Below, piece by piece: positions 1 through 8,390 of a DNA stretch of 64,000 nt (the stretch's first letter is position 1; each line of letters starts with the position of its first letter). The notes beneath the pieces were generated by a model. That model saw only the letters and a list, made by a program, of their open reading frames with translations. It did no database searches and had not been told where the DNA came from. Position numbers and translations under genes: made by a program. The stretch is from Pseudomonas sp. B21-028 (GTDB lineage Bacteria > Pseudomonadota > Gammaproteobacteria > Pseudomonadales > Pseudomonadaceae), in NCBI RefSeq assembly GCF_024749045.1, contig NZ_CP087184.1, forward strand, positions 4,464,001 to 4,528,000, in the 5' to 3' direction.

Positions 1-155
1 GCAGTTTGATCCGCCAGGCGCTCTGAAAAGTCAGACACCTTGTGCAAGTGAGATGGTAATGTGCTACATCTGGTAGCTGTCGAAGCGCAGCCTAAAAGTT
101 AGACGCGCAGGCTGAAATTTAGGGAATTATCTTGAGAGTCGGCTGGAGACGCTAA
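1..155. other. Upstream non-coding stretch
   Basis: I see no gene or clear hairpin here. It ends with a GGAG Shine-Dalgarno sequence at 145-148 serving the TTG start of the following gene. Confidence 0.4.
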
Positions 156-1307
156 TTGAGGATTTCATTAGATACAAATATCTTGCATCAAGAGGGGTAT
201 ACGTCCCAGTCGATGCGACTTTTGCATCGCCTGGTTGTCGCAGGCTCTATCCAAATAGTTATCAGTCGGATGGTTATTCGTGAATACGACACCAAACGGC
301 TAGCAGAAATCTCATCAAAGTTGCAGGGAGCTAAAGATAACCTGAAAGATATCAATAAAATATTCACCAAGGCTAACAAGAATATTTCTATGCTTGATAC
401 CCTTGACTCCCAATTGTCTAATTTTTTTCCTGAGCTTGAGTCTTATCTTAAAGAAACCACGCGGAAATGGCTTTCTGATTTCAACGTAAGTGTCATCGAT
501 ATGGCTCCAGAGTGCTACGAAAATATATGGGATGACTATTTTTCAGGCAATGGATGCTTTAAAAAACCTAAGAATCGCGATGACATCCCTGATGCAGTAA
601 TAAGTTGCTCGCTAGAAAATTTGATTGATGATGGCAAACCACTTGTTTTTATTTGTAAGGATGGCCAGCTAAAAGCGCACTTAGGAAAAAACGCTAATGT
701 GCAAGTATTCGGGGAGCTTTCAGAACTAACTCGCAGCCCAGTTTTTGAGAGTAAGCTACATGCATTAGATGCCCAGGATAAAGCTATCGAAGAATTTAAA
801 ACGGTTATTGGTTCTGACGCTTTTCTTCAGAAAGTAATTAATTATTTTTCATCTCCTGAGTCGGATTTCTTTTATGCGTACTGGGAAGATGATCAGATAG
901 AAAATCAGGGTAGCTTGCCGCTTTCCGTTTTCGGCGGGGTTAGTGCAGGAAGTCTAGTGATCTCAAGCATTGAGCAAAAAAAGTTTGCACCGGTGGCGTG
1001 CATTGATCCTGGGCATTACGTGGTACCTGTATCGTTTTGCGCCGACATCCCAATCAGTTTCGTCGGTGACTATGGGGAATGGCTTCATGCTTCCGATGAA
1101 GTTAAACGGGAGGTGGGCGTCGACTCCGCTAATGGGGACGGAGCCTGCGAGTTTAGCGTACTAAGAAACGCAACTATAACAGGCGAAATCGTTATACATC
1201 TACTTAAGAAAGAAGATCCGCAAAGTCTATTAATTCATGCAAATTATATTGGCACAGATGAATCACCGCTAGACGTGGAATTTGTCCCTGGAAAAATTAT
1301 ACTTTGA
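156..1307 (+). CDS. PIN domain (DUF4935-like) protein
   Basis: The protein has 383 residues. The N-terminal ~180 residues look like a PIN-type ribonuclease fold of the DUF4935 kind: an early acidic residue in SLDTNIL (Asp6), an acidic cluster NRDDIPDAV near residues 140-150, and a final strand FICKDGQL near 170. PIN domains are metal-dependent RNases, often toxins or defence effectors. The C-terminal ~200 residues match no family I recognise. The start is TTG at 156 with GGAG eight bases upstream; no ATG fits the N-terminal strand. It is AT-rich and lies next to other accessory genes, which suggests transfer. The fold is fairly secure, the biological role is not. Confidence 0.75.
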   Translation: MRISLDTNILHQEGYTSQSMRLLHRLVVAGSIQIVISRMVIREYDTKRLAEISSKLQGAKDNLKDINKIFTKANKNISMLDTLDSQLSNFFPELESYLKETTRKWLSDFNVSVIDMAPECYENIWDDYFSGNGCFKKPKNRDDIPDAVISCSLENLIDDGKPLVFICKDGQLKAHLGKNANVQVFGELSELTRSPVFESKLHALDAQDKAIEEFKTVIGSDAFLQKVINYFSSPESDFFYAYWEDDQIENQGSLPLSVFGGVSAGSLVISSIEQKKFAPVACIDPGHYVVPVSFCADIPISFVGDYGEWLHASDEVKREVGVDSANGDGACEFSVLRNATITGEIVIHLLKKEDPQSLLIHANYIGTDESPLDVEFVPGKIIL

Positions 1308-1320
1308 ATGTGATTGGCAA

Positions 1321-2643
1321 TCATTCGAGACCTTCGAAGCAGTCAATGACGTCTTGCCAACCTGGAAGAGGTTCAGATATCAAGCCAGGCGTATCCGGGG
1401 CGATACTTAGGGTCCAGTTCTTGGGCTCAAAAAATAATGAGTGCTCGTCAGCGAACCACTTAATTGACTGAAACTCGCACACCGTACGCAGGAGTAGCTG
1501 TTCACTTAAGCGCATTGCTCCTTTCATTAGGTCTGTTGGGTCAATACATATCTGAACAGCATCGGCGCCATTCATGAGCATAGTGGCGTGAAGCCCTTGG
1601 GCGTTAAAATGCTTTTTTAGCACTAGAAGGTCGATGAGTGCGACAATATGGACAATCTCCTGCATGAAGAGAATTGAATTATGTTCGTCCATCGATAGGG
1701 TGAACGGATAGGCAGGCAACCAACTCATGTCTGGTGTCAGTGAAACACATAGGGTCGAATAGCTGGCATAGGCTCTCAACTCGGCGTCAAGAAGCCCAGG
1801 ATTTTCTGTAAACCATTCGGTACTGAATATTATGTACCTAAGGCCTGGCTCGGGGGAACTTGAAGCAAACCCGCAGGCAGTCACCCGCGTCATGCAATCG
1901 TTGATTTCTCGCTCGTAGTTGATCTCAGGATTTATAATTTCAACGCGCTTGGTGTTGCCGGTACCTCGAAAATTCACAGCTCCATCATTTGCAAAGAAAT
2001 CGGCAAGTACTTGAAGTTGCTCAACTTGCCGATCACTACGTGCGTTACGGTTCTTGGATGACTTCATTTCAATAGGCACAGGATCTTCAGCGCCGAGCGC
2101 ACAAATGTCGCCGTGGCGAATGATGTTGGTCAGATCTGACAATACTACTGGGACGCCCATGCGTATTCCGAGGCGGCAGTGCCGATACTCTTGGCGAAAG
2201 CCAGTCTTGTCAGAGATAAATCCTGCATCCTGTTTGACGTTGTAGTCGCCATCGTAGAGCAAATGCTTTAAGCTGTATTTCGACTGGTAAGTAAAAGCTA
2301 TTCCGTCACCAAAGCATCTCCATAGGAATAGAAGATGGCGCACTTCAACGACCATAGCGTCTATTCGATTAACTAAGAGCTTAACCAGCTTCGCCTTTTC
2401 CTTAGTCAACCGACCACGAGACTTCAACGCGCTCAACCGATGCCTTGCTCGTTTCAGCCGGCGAATACGCCTTTCTCCCCGCGAAATATTACGGATGAGC
2501 GAACGCTGCAACTCAAGCACAGTTGAGAGCTGATTGGGGGCACGCCTAATATCATGTAACAGTTGGGCCGCCTGAGCTAACCTAAAATGCTCTCTGGGAA
2601 ATCTCATCTGCATCCATCCATACTCGCCGGGCTGCCGACGCAC
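1321..2643 (-). CDS. Hypothetical protein with PD-(D/E)xK-like motif
   Basis: This 440-residue protein is not recognised as a named family. Residues 50-100 are very basic and helical (RRIRRLKRARHRL...), suggesting nucleic-acid contact. Around 178-194 the sequence reads GD(I)...PIEMKSSK. Asp179, Glu192 and Lys194 have the spacing of a PD-(D/E)xK nuclease core, followed by a helix containing Gln206. It converges with the PIN gene, with stops 13 bp apart. No signal peptide or membrane segment is seen. I infer a nuclease-like protein, perhaps related to defence. The motif is read by eye and could be coincidental. Confidence 0.6.
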   Translation of the reverse strand: MRRQPGEYGWMQMRFPREHFRLAQAAQLLHDIRRAPNQLSTVLELQRSLIRNISRGERRIRRLKRARHRLSALKSRGRLTKEKAKLVKLLVNRIDAMVVEVRHLLFLWRCFGDGIAFTYQSKYSLKHLLYDGDYNVKQDAGFISDKTGFRQEYRHCRLGIRMGVPVVLSDLTNIIRHGDICALGAEDPVPIEMKSSKNRNARSDRQVEQLQVLADFFANDGAVNFRGTGNTKRVEIINPEINYEREINDCMTRVTACGFASSSPEPGLRYIIFSTEWFTENPGLLDAELRAYASYSTLCVSLTPDMSWLPAYPFTLSMDEHNSILFMQEIVHIVALIDLLVLKKHFNAQGLHATMLMNGADAVQICIDPTDLMKGAMRLSEQLLLRTVCEFQSIKWFADEHSLFFEPKNWTLSIAPDTPGLISEPLPGWQDVIDCFEGLE

Positions 2644-2848
2644 TCATTAGGGGCATCTGCAGCTATGTGGAGATAGTAGCTCATTGCAAGAGTCGAACAT
2701 CGGTTCAGAGTTATCGTTTGAGCACCATTCAAGCTTTATCAAGCTAACTTTTACTGATTGAGCACAAAACTAGCTAGCGGAGTGATAAAACTTGCCGCAC
2801 AAATGCGGCAAGTTAATCAGCAGTTTTTTAGCTGAACAAGAATATATA

Positions 2849-3889
2849 CTAGTAGGCTTGCTTCATTATCTGCTGCAACGCCTTTATTCTCTGTATGGAG
2901 CCATCTCTTACTGTAGTTGGCTTGAAAGGTTTGTTCAGCTCTATCGACTCAGTATTGATTGCTTTTGCCAGCTCTGTATTTGCTGACATGGTTTGAGCAA
3001 CAAAATCTTTGCATGCGGACTCCAAGGGCGTCCATTGCGCTCTACCTTGGCTAGATTCAATATTGACTTTTGACAAGTAAGCACTGCTTTGCAATAAATC
3101 AGTACACACCATAAATGTATTAGGGGCACCGGTTGTGTCGTTTGTCATCTCTACTAGTTTAAGCACCGCATCCGTAACAACCTTGACATTTGTTGATGTT
3201 AAGCCTTGTCCAGTCGAGTCTGGTAACTTTACTTCAATTTTCCCAGAGGTAGATGCTGTGATTTTTTGAGTCGTAGTTTTTTTGCTCTCCAATTCCGCTA
3301 TTTCTTTCTTCAGGGCTACAGCCTCAACGGAGGTTTGGTCCTTGATCGAAGCTAATTTTTCCTTCCCCTTCGTCAATTCTTCCTCTAGTTTTAAAAGCTG
3401 TGATGCCCCAGAGTCGGAGTTTGTAGTAATCGAAATTTGTGGGGACTTAAGCACTCCGGTTAGCTGTTCAATTGCCATAAGTGCGATTGTATTTTGCTGG
3501 TTTCGGCTCAGCAATGTTTGGTAGGTATATGCTGTCAATCCTTGGTTTGCGTATGCCTGACAAATACTGAATAGCTGGTCCCTTAGCAACTGAATTGAGT
3601 GGGTTCTTAGACCTATGTTAGATCCTGATTCCGAAAAAGCCGAAGCGATTGCCACTCCGTTTTTAGCTTCGCCGCTCAAACTCCCCGCCAACATCATGAG
3701 CGCGTCTGGACTAGCTTCTGGGCAAGTAACTTTGAATTCGTGATACTTACCGCTTCCTATTTCCTGTTTTACCTCCGTCACTATTGCCAAGCGCTTACTA
3801 GCCTCCAGCTCTTTATAATTAGTCATAATATTACAGCCAGCCAGAAGACTCACTGTGCTGATTAAAGCCAAGCAATATTTTATTTCCAT
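2849..3889 (-). CDS. Putative coiled-coil lipoprotein
   Basis: The product has 346 residues and starts with a lipoprotein signal: a short basic start, a hydrophobic stretch, then the lipobox LLAGC with the acylated Cys at residue 19. The middle, roughly residues 165-205, is rich in Glu and Lys in heptad-like order (KLEEELTKGKEKLASIKDQ), indicating a coiled coil. The remainder is rich in Ala, Ser and Thr. I do not recognise the family. It probably faces the periplasm anchored to a membrane. The gene is AT-rich like its neighbours and stands alone, with more than 200 bp on either side. Confidence 0.65.
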   Translation of the reverse strand: MEIKYCLALISTVSLLAGCNIMTNYKELEASKRLAIVTEVKQEIGSGKYHEFKVTCPEASPDALMMLAGSLSGEAKNGVAIASAFSESGSNIGLRTHSIQLLRDQLFSICQAYANQGLTAYTYQTLLSRNQQNTIALMAIEQLTGVLKSPQISITTNSDSGASQLLKLEEELTKGKEKLASIKDQTSVEAVALKKEIAELESKKTTTQKITASTSGKIEVKLPDSTGQGLTSTNVKVVTDAVLKLVEMTNDTTGAPNTFMVCTDLLQSSAYLSKVNIESSQGRAQWTPLESACKDFVAQTMSANTELAKAINTESIELNKPFKPTTVRDGSIQRIKALQQIMKQAY

Positions 3890-4446
3890 GTGCGCTACCC
3901 ATTATTGTTTTAGTCGTTGGCAAGGTAAGGCGTAGATCCCGTCCGTAGTGGACGCGGTCATCAAGTCCGCGTCGTATATCAGAGAAGCTCATCCTCGACT
4001 TTTACGCAAGGTGGTGGAAGCAGTTGTTACCCTCGATCCAAAAAGCTGAACCTGAGCGGTATGCGTGCTACGCATGGTGCATAGCTCATGAGGGCAGTGA
4101 AATCGAGGAGTGCGTCGCCACCCGAATATTTGATCGCTCACCGTTCAACTCGTCTGCCATGCGACTCTTGCTTTCCATGCCATCCACAAACAGGGTTTTC
4201 ACTCAAGAAGGTTTCACATTTCCGTACCTGATTCTTGAGCGTACATTAAGAGGTAAACATGCCTCCGGTGGAGAAAAAATACTTTAAGGGATAGGTGACG
4301 TGTGGGCCGGATGAGCGAGCGGCAGCAGGGTGCGTGAAAACGCGTCTCATTGCATGCAGGTTACTTTGGGGAGCCCCCTGGCCCATCACGATTGACCGAC
4401 ATTTAACCAAACCGGCCGGTCGTGACAGCTATGAATCATGAGATTT
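3890..4446. other. 557-bp intergenic stretch with a doubtful 87-codon ORF
   Basis: A plus-strand frame at 4024-4287 is open for 87 codons from a TTG, but it has no good ribosome binding site and no recognisable motif, so I do not call it a gene. The rest shows no hairpin or repeat I can support. It may be debris of an older insertion, because the neighbouring genes are accessory. Confidence 0.35.
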
Positions 4447-5788
4447 TTAGATAATCAGCGTTTCGTCCACCTCTACAAATTTCGCATCGAAAAGAGCTTC
4501 TCCTGATGCGTCTTTATAAACAAGGTGATGACGAACGCCCGAGGCGGGAGAGGAAAAATTACCAACGAATTCATCACCCTCTCTCCGTAGCAAATGATAG
4601 AGATCCGCTTTCTGATAGACATAATTGCCCTCAGGTATCTTCATTCGTCCGTTTTCATTGAACAGATATAGCTCTGAAGGTTTGTTCGAAAGAGTGCCCA
4701 CAGGCGTGTCTATGATTAACTGCCCAGCTCGTCCCTCCACAATTGCGCGATTAAACCCTTGGTGCAGTTCGGCCATTGCAATGGTGACATAAGTATTAAT
4801 GACGCTATCGGAGCCATCTCTCGCTACAGATGGTTGAAGAAAAACTACAGCATCAAATCCATAATCATGTCCATGATCCTTCAGCATTAAATCACATGCC
4901 TCTTTTAGTATCGCTATTTCTGTTGAGCTGTGCACTCTGACCCATAGATAGCGAAAATAATTATCAGAGCATGGCAGTTGCGCTAGCATATTTTCGCCAG
5001 CTTCGACTAGTTTGTTTTTTGCATTTCTCAACGCACTGAAATGCTGCGGGCAATAAATGAGGACAAAGTGCGACTGGATGGAGGATGCATAAGTTTCCTT
5101 TGAGCGTTCAAGCTCAGCAAATCTTAGGCTACAGCCTTTGTATGTATAGGTGTCGTATCTTCTTAGCTTATTGCGCACAAAATCTATTAAGAATTCAAAA
5201 GTACTCGGTGGAATGTATAGATCCGAGTAAAGGATCAGTCTTCCACGTTTCCCTAAAGAATTAAGTCGCTCAGAAAAAGCTGACTTCAACTGGTCGCCTA
5301 ACTGATGAAATTCAGTTTCATACTGAGCCATTGTCTGGCTCTTAATTGATATGAAATATTTGAAACCGCTTGGAAAAATCGACAGCGAAATCATAGCCCT
5401 TTTGATTGCCTGGTGCGGGGCTAACTTTTCCTGTGTTTGCCTTTATAGAGCCGCAAGTTAATATTTCCGTGATAAATCCATGAGCATTTTTAATGCCTGA
5501 CTTTATTTTTTTTGCCGTTGAATTTAGCCATTGTTGATGCGTTTTCTCCAGCTCTAGAATCGTTTTTCCCAAACCAAAAAGTTCATTGGTGGCCAACCAA
5601 TCCTTTCTTCTCCAGAGAGTCTGAAGTCGATGACCTAATTGTCCTTCATTACCATCCAACCAAGACCTTCCGAAAAGGCCTTCGACCGCAGCAATACATT
5701 CGGTTGCGAACTCTGGCGATTTTACGCCTGTCGAGTCCAGCAAATGTGATGTATCCCGACCAAAACGATCCTGCACAGGCCCCTGCAT
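4447..5788 (-). pseudogene. Frameshifted nuclease-like protein (two ORFs, one gene)
   Basis: Two overlapping minus-strand ORFs appear to be one ~446-residue protein. The 5' part starts at ATG 5788 behind a strong AAGGAAGG and runs to a stop at 5342. The 3' part is open from 5394 to 4447. In the overlap the first frame reads GYDFAVDFSKRFQIFHIN-stop, while the second continues GFKYFISIKSQ. Removing one T from the T5 run near 5374-5378 joins them as GYDFAVDFPSGFKYFISIK, a D...(S/I)xK strand pair reminiscent of restriction-nuclease-like folds. Alternatively the 3' part is an independent gene starting at ATG 5331. A sequencing error, a true mutation or programmed frameshifting are all possible. 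Confidence 0.6.
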
Positions 5789-6150
5789 TAACGCCTTCCT
5801 TGTTAAAAATTTGAATATCAATATTCGGCCAACTTATCTCGAATTGGCACTCGGAGTGCAACGCGGATCTGATTCTTTCGAACGGTTTTTTAGTCGTCTA
5901 ATCAAGATCAATGTGATCTATATTACGAGTGCTCTCGCAGCGTAGGCTGAATGCCAAACACTTCATGTAGGTTCATGACACCTCCCATGTGATGCTGCAT
6001 CCTATCGTCTGTCGGAATATAATGGCAAATGGACATATCCTCGAGTCCTACACCATACACACCCCGTAACACCGAGCCCTAATCCCAAGGCTACGTCACC
6101 TTGCGCCTTTGCCTACAACTAAGCCAGAATCCGCCCGCTTGTGTGCCCTG
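5789..6150. other. Intergenic region upstream of the split gene
   Basis: This is the boundary between AT-rich accessory DNA and the DUF6124 leader. It must hold the promoter of the minus-strand gene, with AT-rich stretches around 5880-5935, but no site can be called with confidence. Confidence 0.3.
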
Positions 6151-6152
6151 GG

Positions 6153-6220
6153 CCGTACCGGTAGCTTGGTTTCCGTCACTGCTCATCAGTGACCGGGTTT
6201 AGCGACCCGAATCGGTACGG
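6153..6220 (+). ncRNA. Structured leader, three-way junction A
   Basis: Closing stem CCGTACCG (6153-6160) pairs perfectly with CGGTACGG (6213-6220). Inside are a hairpin GTCACTG/CAGTGAC (6175-6181 with 6187-6193) and a hairpin CGGGT/ACCCG (6194-6198 with 6205-6209). It lies ~190 bp before the DUF6124 start, on the same strand. The complementary arms were checked base by base. Function is unknown; a cis-regulatory RNA or a mobile repeat are both possible. Confidence 0.5.
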
Positions 6221-6245
6221 TTGCATCAGCGCTCCTGATCTCATT

Positions 6246-6263
6246 GCAGATATTCCTATCTGC
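6246..6263 (+). ncRNA. Linker hairpin in the DUF6124 leader
   Basis: GCAGATA (6246-6252) and TATCTGC (6257-6263) form a perfect 7-bp stem with a TTCC loop. It sits between the two three-way junctions. Confidence 0.4.
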
Positions 6264-6275
6264 GACTGTTGTAAT

Positions 6276-6350
6276 GGTGGCTGTGCGCGGGAGACCTTCG
6301 GGTCTGCCGGGCTCCTGTACCCCCGGTTCGCTAACCTGCGTACAGCCGCC
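6276..6350 (+). ncRNA. Structured leader, three-way junction B
   Basis: Closing stem GGTGGCTGT (6276-6284) pairs with ACAGCCGCC (6342-6350), nine pairs with one G-U. It encloses AGACC-TTCG-GGTCT (6292-6305, a stable UUCG tetraloop) and CCGGG/CCCGG (6307-6311 with 6322-6326). The element ends 58 bp before the DUF6124 ATG. I recall closely similar sequence before related small genes in other P. fluorescens genomes, but cannot verify that here. Confidence 0.55.
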
Positions 6351-6408
6351 ACCCTAACTTGCTTAGCGACAAGCATGGTGTGGCTCAACCAGGTACAGGA
6401 GTTTCATC

Positions 6409-6768
6409 ATGTTCAAGGTCACACCCAATCCTCCGGATTCGGATCCCACCTCATCCTACTCAAGCCTCGATCCGGAGAAACTCCACGAAGCTACCGAGCG
6501 GGCACTCAATTTCTATTTGAAGCCCGAACAGGACAAACCCAAGAAAGATCCACCCCCGAGCCAGCTCTTCACCGTCATCGACGGCATCGACACTGAAAGC
6601 CTGCTCGCCAACCTCAGCGAAAACCTAGCCTCGGCCAACGCCATGATCAACGACCTGGCGTTCGACCTGGACGGATCACGCCGACATGTCGCGCTGGGCA
6701 TTCAGCAGGTGATCGAGCTGAGCGAGCTATTGGCAAACAGGGCGTTGGATAACGTCGATCCACGCTAG
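6409..6768 (+). CDS. DUF6124 family protein
   Basis: The 119-residue protein begins MFKVTPNPPDSDPTSSYSSL and ends with a helical segment around LLANLSENLASANAMINDL and ALDNVDPR. This is the layout of the DUF6124 proteins common in fluorescent pseudomonads, related to DUF3077. The family has no known function. No signal peptide or membrane segment is seen; the second half is predicted helical. ATG 6409 follows AGGAG (6397-6401). The gene is preceded by an elaborate structured leader and followed by a long hairpin at 6791-6834, so expression is probably controlled at RNA level; that last step is inference. Confidence 0.85.
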   Translation: MFKVTPNPPDSDPTSSYSSLDPEKLHEATERALNFYLKPEQDKPKKDPPPSQLFTVIDGIDTESLLANLSENLASANAMINDLAFDLDGSRRHVALGIQQVIELSELLANRALDNVDPR

Positions 6769-6790
6769 CAGCCAGCCCGTAACGTGAGGC

Positions 6791-6834
6791 CGAGTCGGAC
6801 CTTTGTAGCCCCAGTCTACAGAGCCGCCGACTCG
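6791..6834 (+). terminator. Long hairpin after the DUF6124 gene
   Basis: CGAGTCGG (6791-6798) pairs with CCGACTCG (6827-6834), and CTTTGTAG (6801-6808) pairs with CTACAGAG (6816-6823), giving about 16 pairs around a 7-base loop. No T-run follows, so it may stabilise the 3' end or act as a weak terminator. Confidence 0.45.
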
Positions 6835-7179
6835 CCCACCCGGCAAGGGGGCGTCAAGCCACTCAGCCCTATAAGCGCCTGTCGCCCGCGTGCATCAGCC
6901 AACTCACGTTGCCCGGCGGCAACCTCAGATCCCCGGCATAAATACGTTATAAAACGCGTCAGAGGCCTTGCCCCTCGGCAGCCGACCTCATCATCCGCGA
7001 TCAACCCCAATGCTTCCCTCAAAGCCAACGTCTGCTCGCACACGTTCGCGTCTTTTGCTGCCGTTTTGTACCCACCTCAACCACGCCAACCTCGGGGCAA
7101 CACCTCCCTAATCCTGATTAAAAGCCCAACCCGTCCGAAGCCCCGAAACTGCGCACACCATCCCAACAGCGCAGCCGTC
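6835..7179. other. 345-bp stretch before the phage module
   Basis: The plus frame of the protease is open throughout (from 6784), but the N-terminal extension looks like low-complexity translation without a start signal. I see no separate gene. It probably marks the left junction of the phage fragment. Confidence 0.35.
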
Positions 7180-8004
7180 ATGAACCCACTCCACATCTTC
7201 AAACCCGGCACCCACACCGCCCAATGCGGTACCACCTACAACTTCACCGAAGCCGACCTAGCCGCCACCGTCGCCGCCTACAACCCAACCCTCCACGAAG
7301 CCCCCCTGGTCATCGGCCACCCGCAACACGATGCCCCAGCCGCCGGCTGGGTCAAATCCCTATCCGCCACCGCCCACGGCCTCATCGCCGAACCCCAGCA
7401 AATCGACGCCGCGTTCGCCGAGCAAATCGCCAAGGGCAGCTACAAAAAAATCTCCGCGTCCTTCTACCACCCAACCGCCGCCAACAACCCCGTGCCCGGC
7501 GTCTACTACCTACGCCACGTCGGCTTCCTCGGCGCCCAACCACCGGCCGTCAAAGGCCTTCGCCCCATCGAACTGGCCGAAGGCGAACCCGGCGTCATCG
7601 AGTTCAGCGAAAGCGACCCAAACACCACCGCATTAGAAGCAGAGAACCTCCGCCTAGAAGCCGAACTCACCCAACGCGACAACGCTGCCCGCATCGCCGC
7701 CCAACAAACCCTTCACGCCACCAGAGTCGCCTACGCTGAGCAACTGGTCGCCGCCGGCATGAAGCCACTGCACGCCCCCGTGTTCATCGCGGCGCTCGAC
7801 GCCGTGCAGTCCGGCACCACCCCTTTGGAGTTCGGCGAAGGCGACCAACGCCAGCCCCTAAGCGTCGGCCTCAAAACCCTCTTCAAGGACCTGACCCAAG
7901 CCGTCAGCTCCACCGAAGTCGCCACCAAGGCCCGCACCGGTCAGGCCGACGCCGCCACTGCCAACCCCTTGCTCGCCGACGCCGAAGCCCGTGCCCAACG
8001 ATAG
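7180..8004 (+). CDS. Phage capsid maturation protease / scaffold (Mu gpI-like)
   Basis: The product has 274 residues from ATG 7180. It resembles the Mu gpI-type prohead protease/scaffold proteins. The N-terminal ~130 residues contain HIFKPGTHTAQCG, a central GHPQHDAPAAGWVKSL segment and the SYKKISASFY segment typical of that family. The C-terminal part (about 150-205) is a charged coiled coil (EAENLRLEAELTQRD) that fits a scaffold domain. In intact phages such a protein cleaves itself and scaffold during head assembly. It directly precedes the decoration and major capsid genes, as expected. The longer frame from 6784 is disregarded because its added residues lack family character. Confidence 0.8.
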   Translation: MNPLHIFKPGTHTAQCGTTYNFTEADLAATVAAYNPTLHEAPLVIGHPQHDAPAAGWVKSLSATAHGLIAEPQQIDAAFAEQIAKGSYKKISASFYHPTAANNPVPGVYYLRHVGFLGAQPPAVKGLRPIELAEGEPGVIEFSESDPNTTALEAENLRLEAELTQRDNAARIAAQQTLHATRVAYAEQLVAAGMKPLHAPVFIAALDAVQSGTTPLEFGEGDQRQPLSVGLKTLFKDLTQAVSSTEVATKARTGQADAATANPLLADAEARAQR

Positions 8005-8012
8005 GAAACCCC

Positions 8013-8378
8013 ATGGCCACATTCACCCCACCCAAAGACCTTGGCGATTTACTGCTGATGCAAGTCAGTCCCGGCTGGACCAAAGACAAGGCCGTCCTAC
8101 TCGGCGGCACCGACTACCCCCTGGGGCAGGTACTCGCCAAGGTGGCCGGCAAATACCAGGCCCTCGACCTCAGCAGCACCGGCGCCAAAAAAGCCGCTGC
8201 CGTACTGGCCGAGCACGTCGACGCCAGAACCGGCGACAAGCCCGGCGTCGTCATCGCTCGCGGTGCGGTCCTCGCCCTGGCCGAATTGGTTTGGCCGGCC
8301 GGCATCACCGAGCCGCAGAAGACCGCGGCCCTCGCCGAACTCAACGCCCAAGGCATTGTCTCCCGCGCCACCCTTTAA
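8013..8378 (+). CDS. Phage head decoration protein
   Basis: The product has 121 residues, rich in Ala, Gly and Val. It resembles lambda gpD-type head decoration proteins (HDPD), which bind the outside of the expanded capsid as trimers and stabilise it. The position, 8 bp after the protease and 12 bp before the major capsid protein, is the canonical order. ATG 8013 follows GGAAACCCC, a usable ribosome binding site. The gene is intact in length. Confidence 0.8.
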   Translation: MATFTPPKDLGDLLLMQVSPGWTKDKAVLLGGTDYPLGQVLAKVAGKYQALDLSSTGAKKAAAVLAEHVDARTGDKPGVVIARGAVLALAELVWPAGITEPQKTAALAELNAQGIVSRATL

Positions 8379-8390
8379 CCGGAGCCCACC

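Noticed and set aside
4024..4287. 87-codon plus-strand ORF
   Set aside because: TTG start without a good ribosome binding site and no motif; kept only as part of the intergenic note.
6189..6596. 135-codon ORF overlapping the leader and the DUF6124 gene
   Set aside because: It reads through the structured leader and out of frame through a recognised gene.
6784..7179. N-terminal extension of the phage protease frame
   Set aside because: No start signal and no similarity to protease N-termini; ATG 7180 fits the family start.
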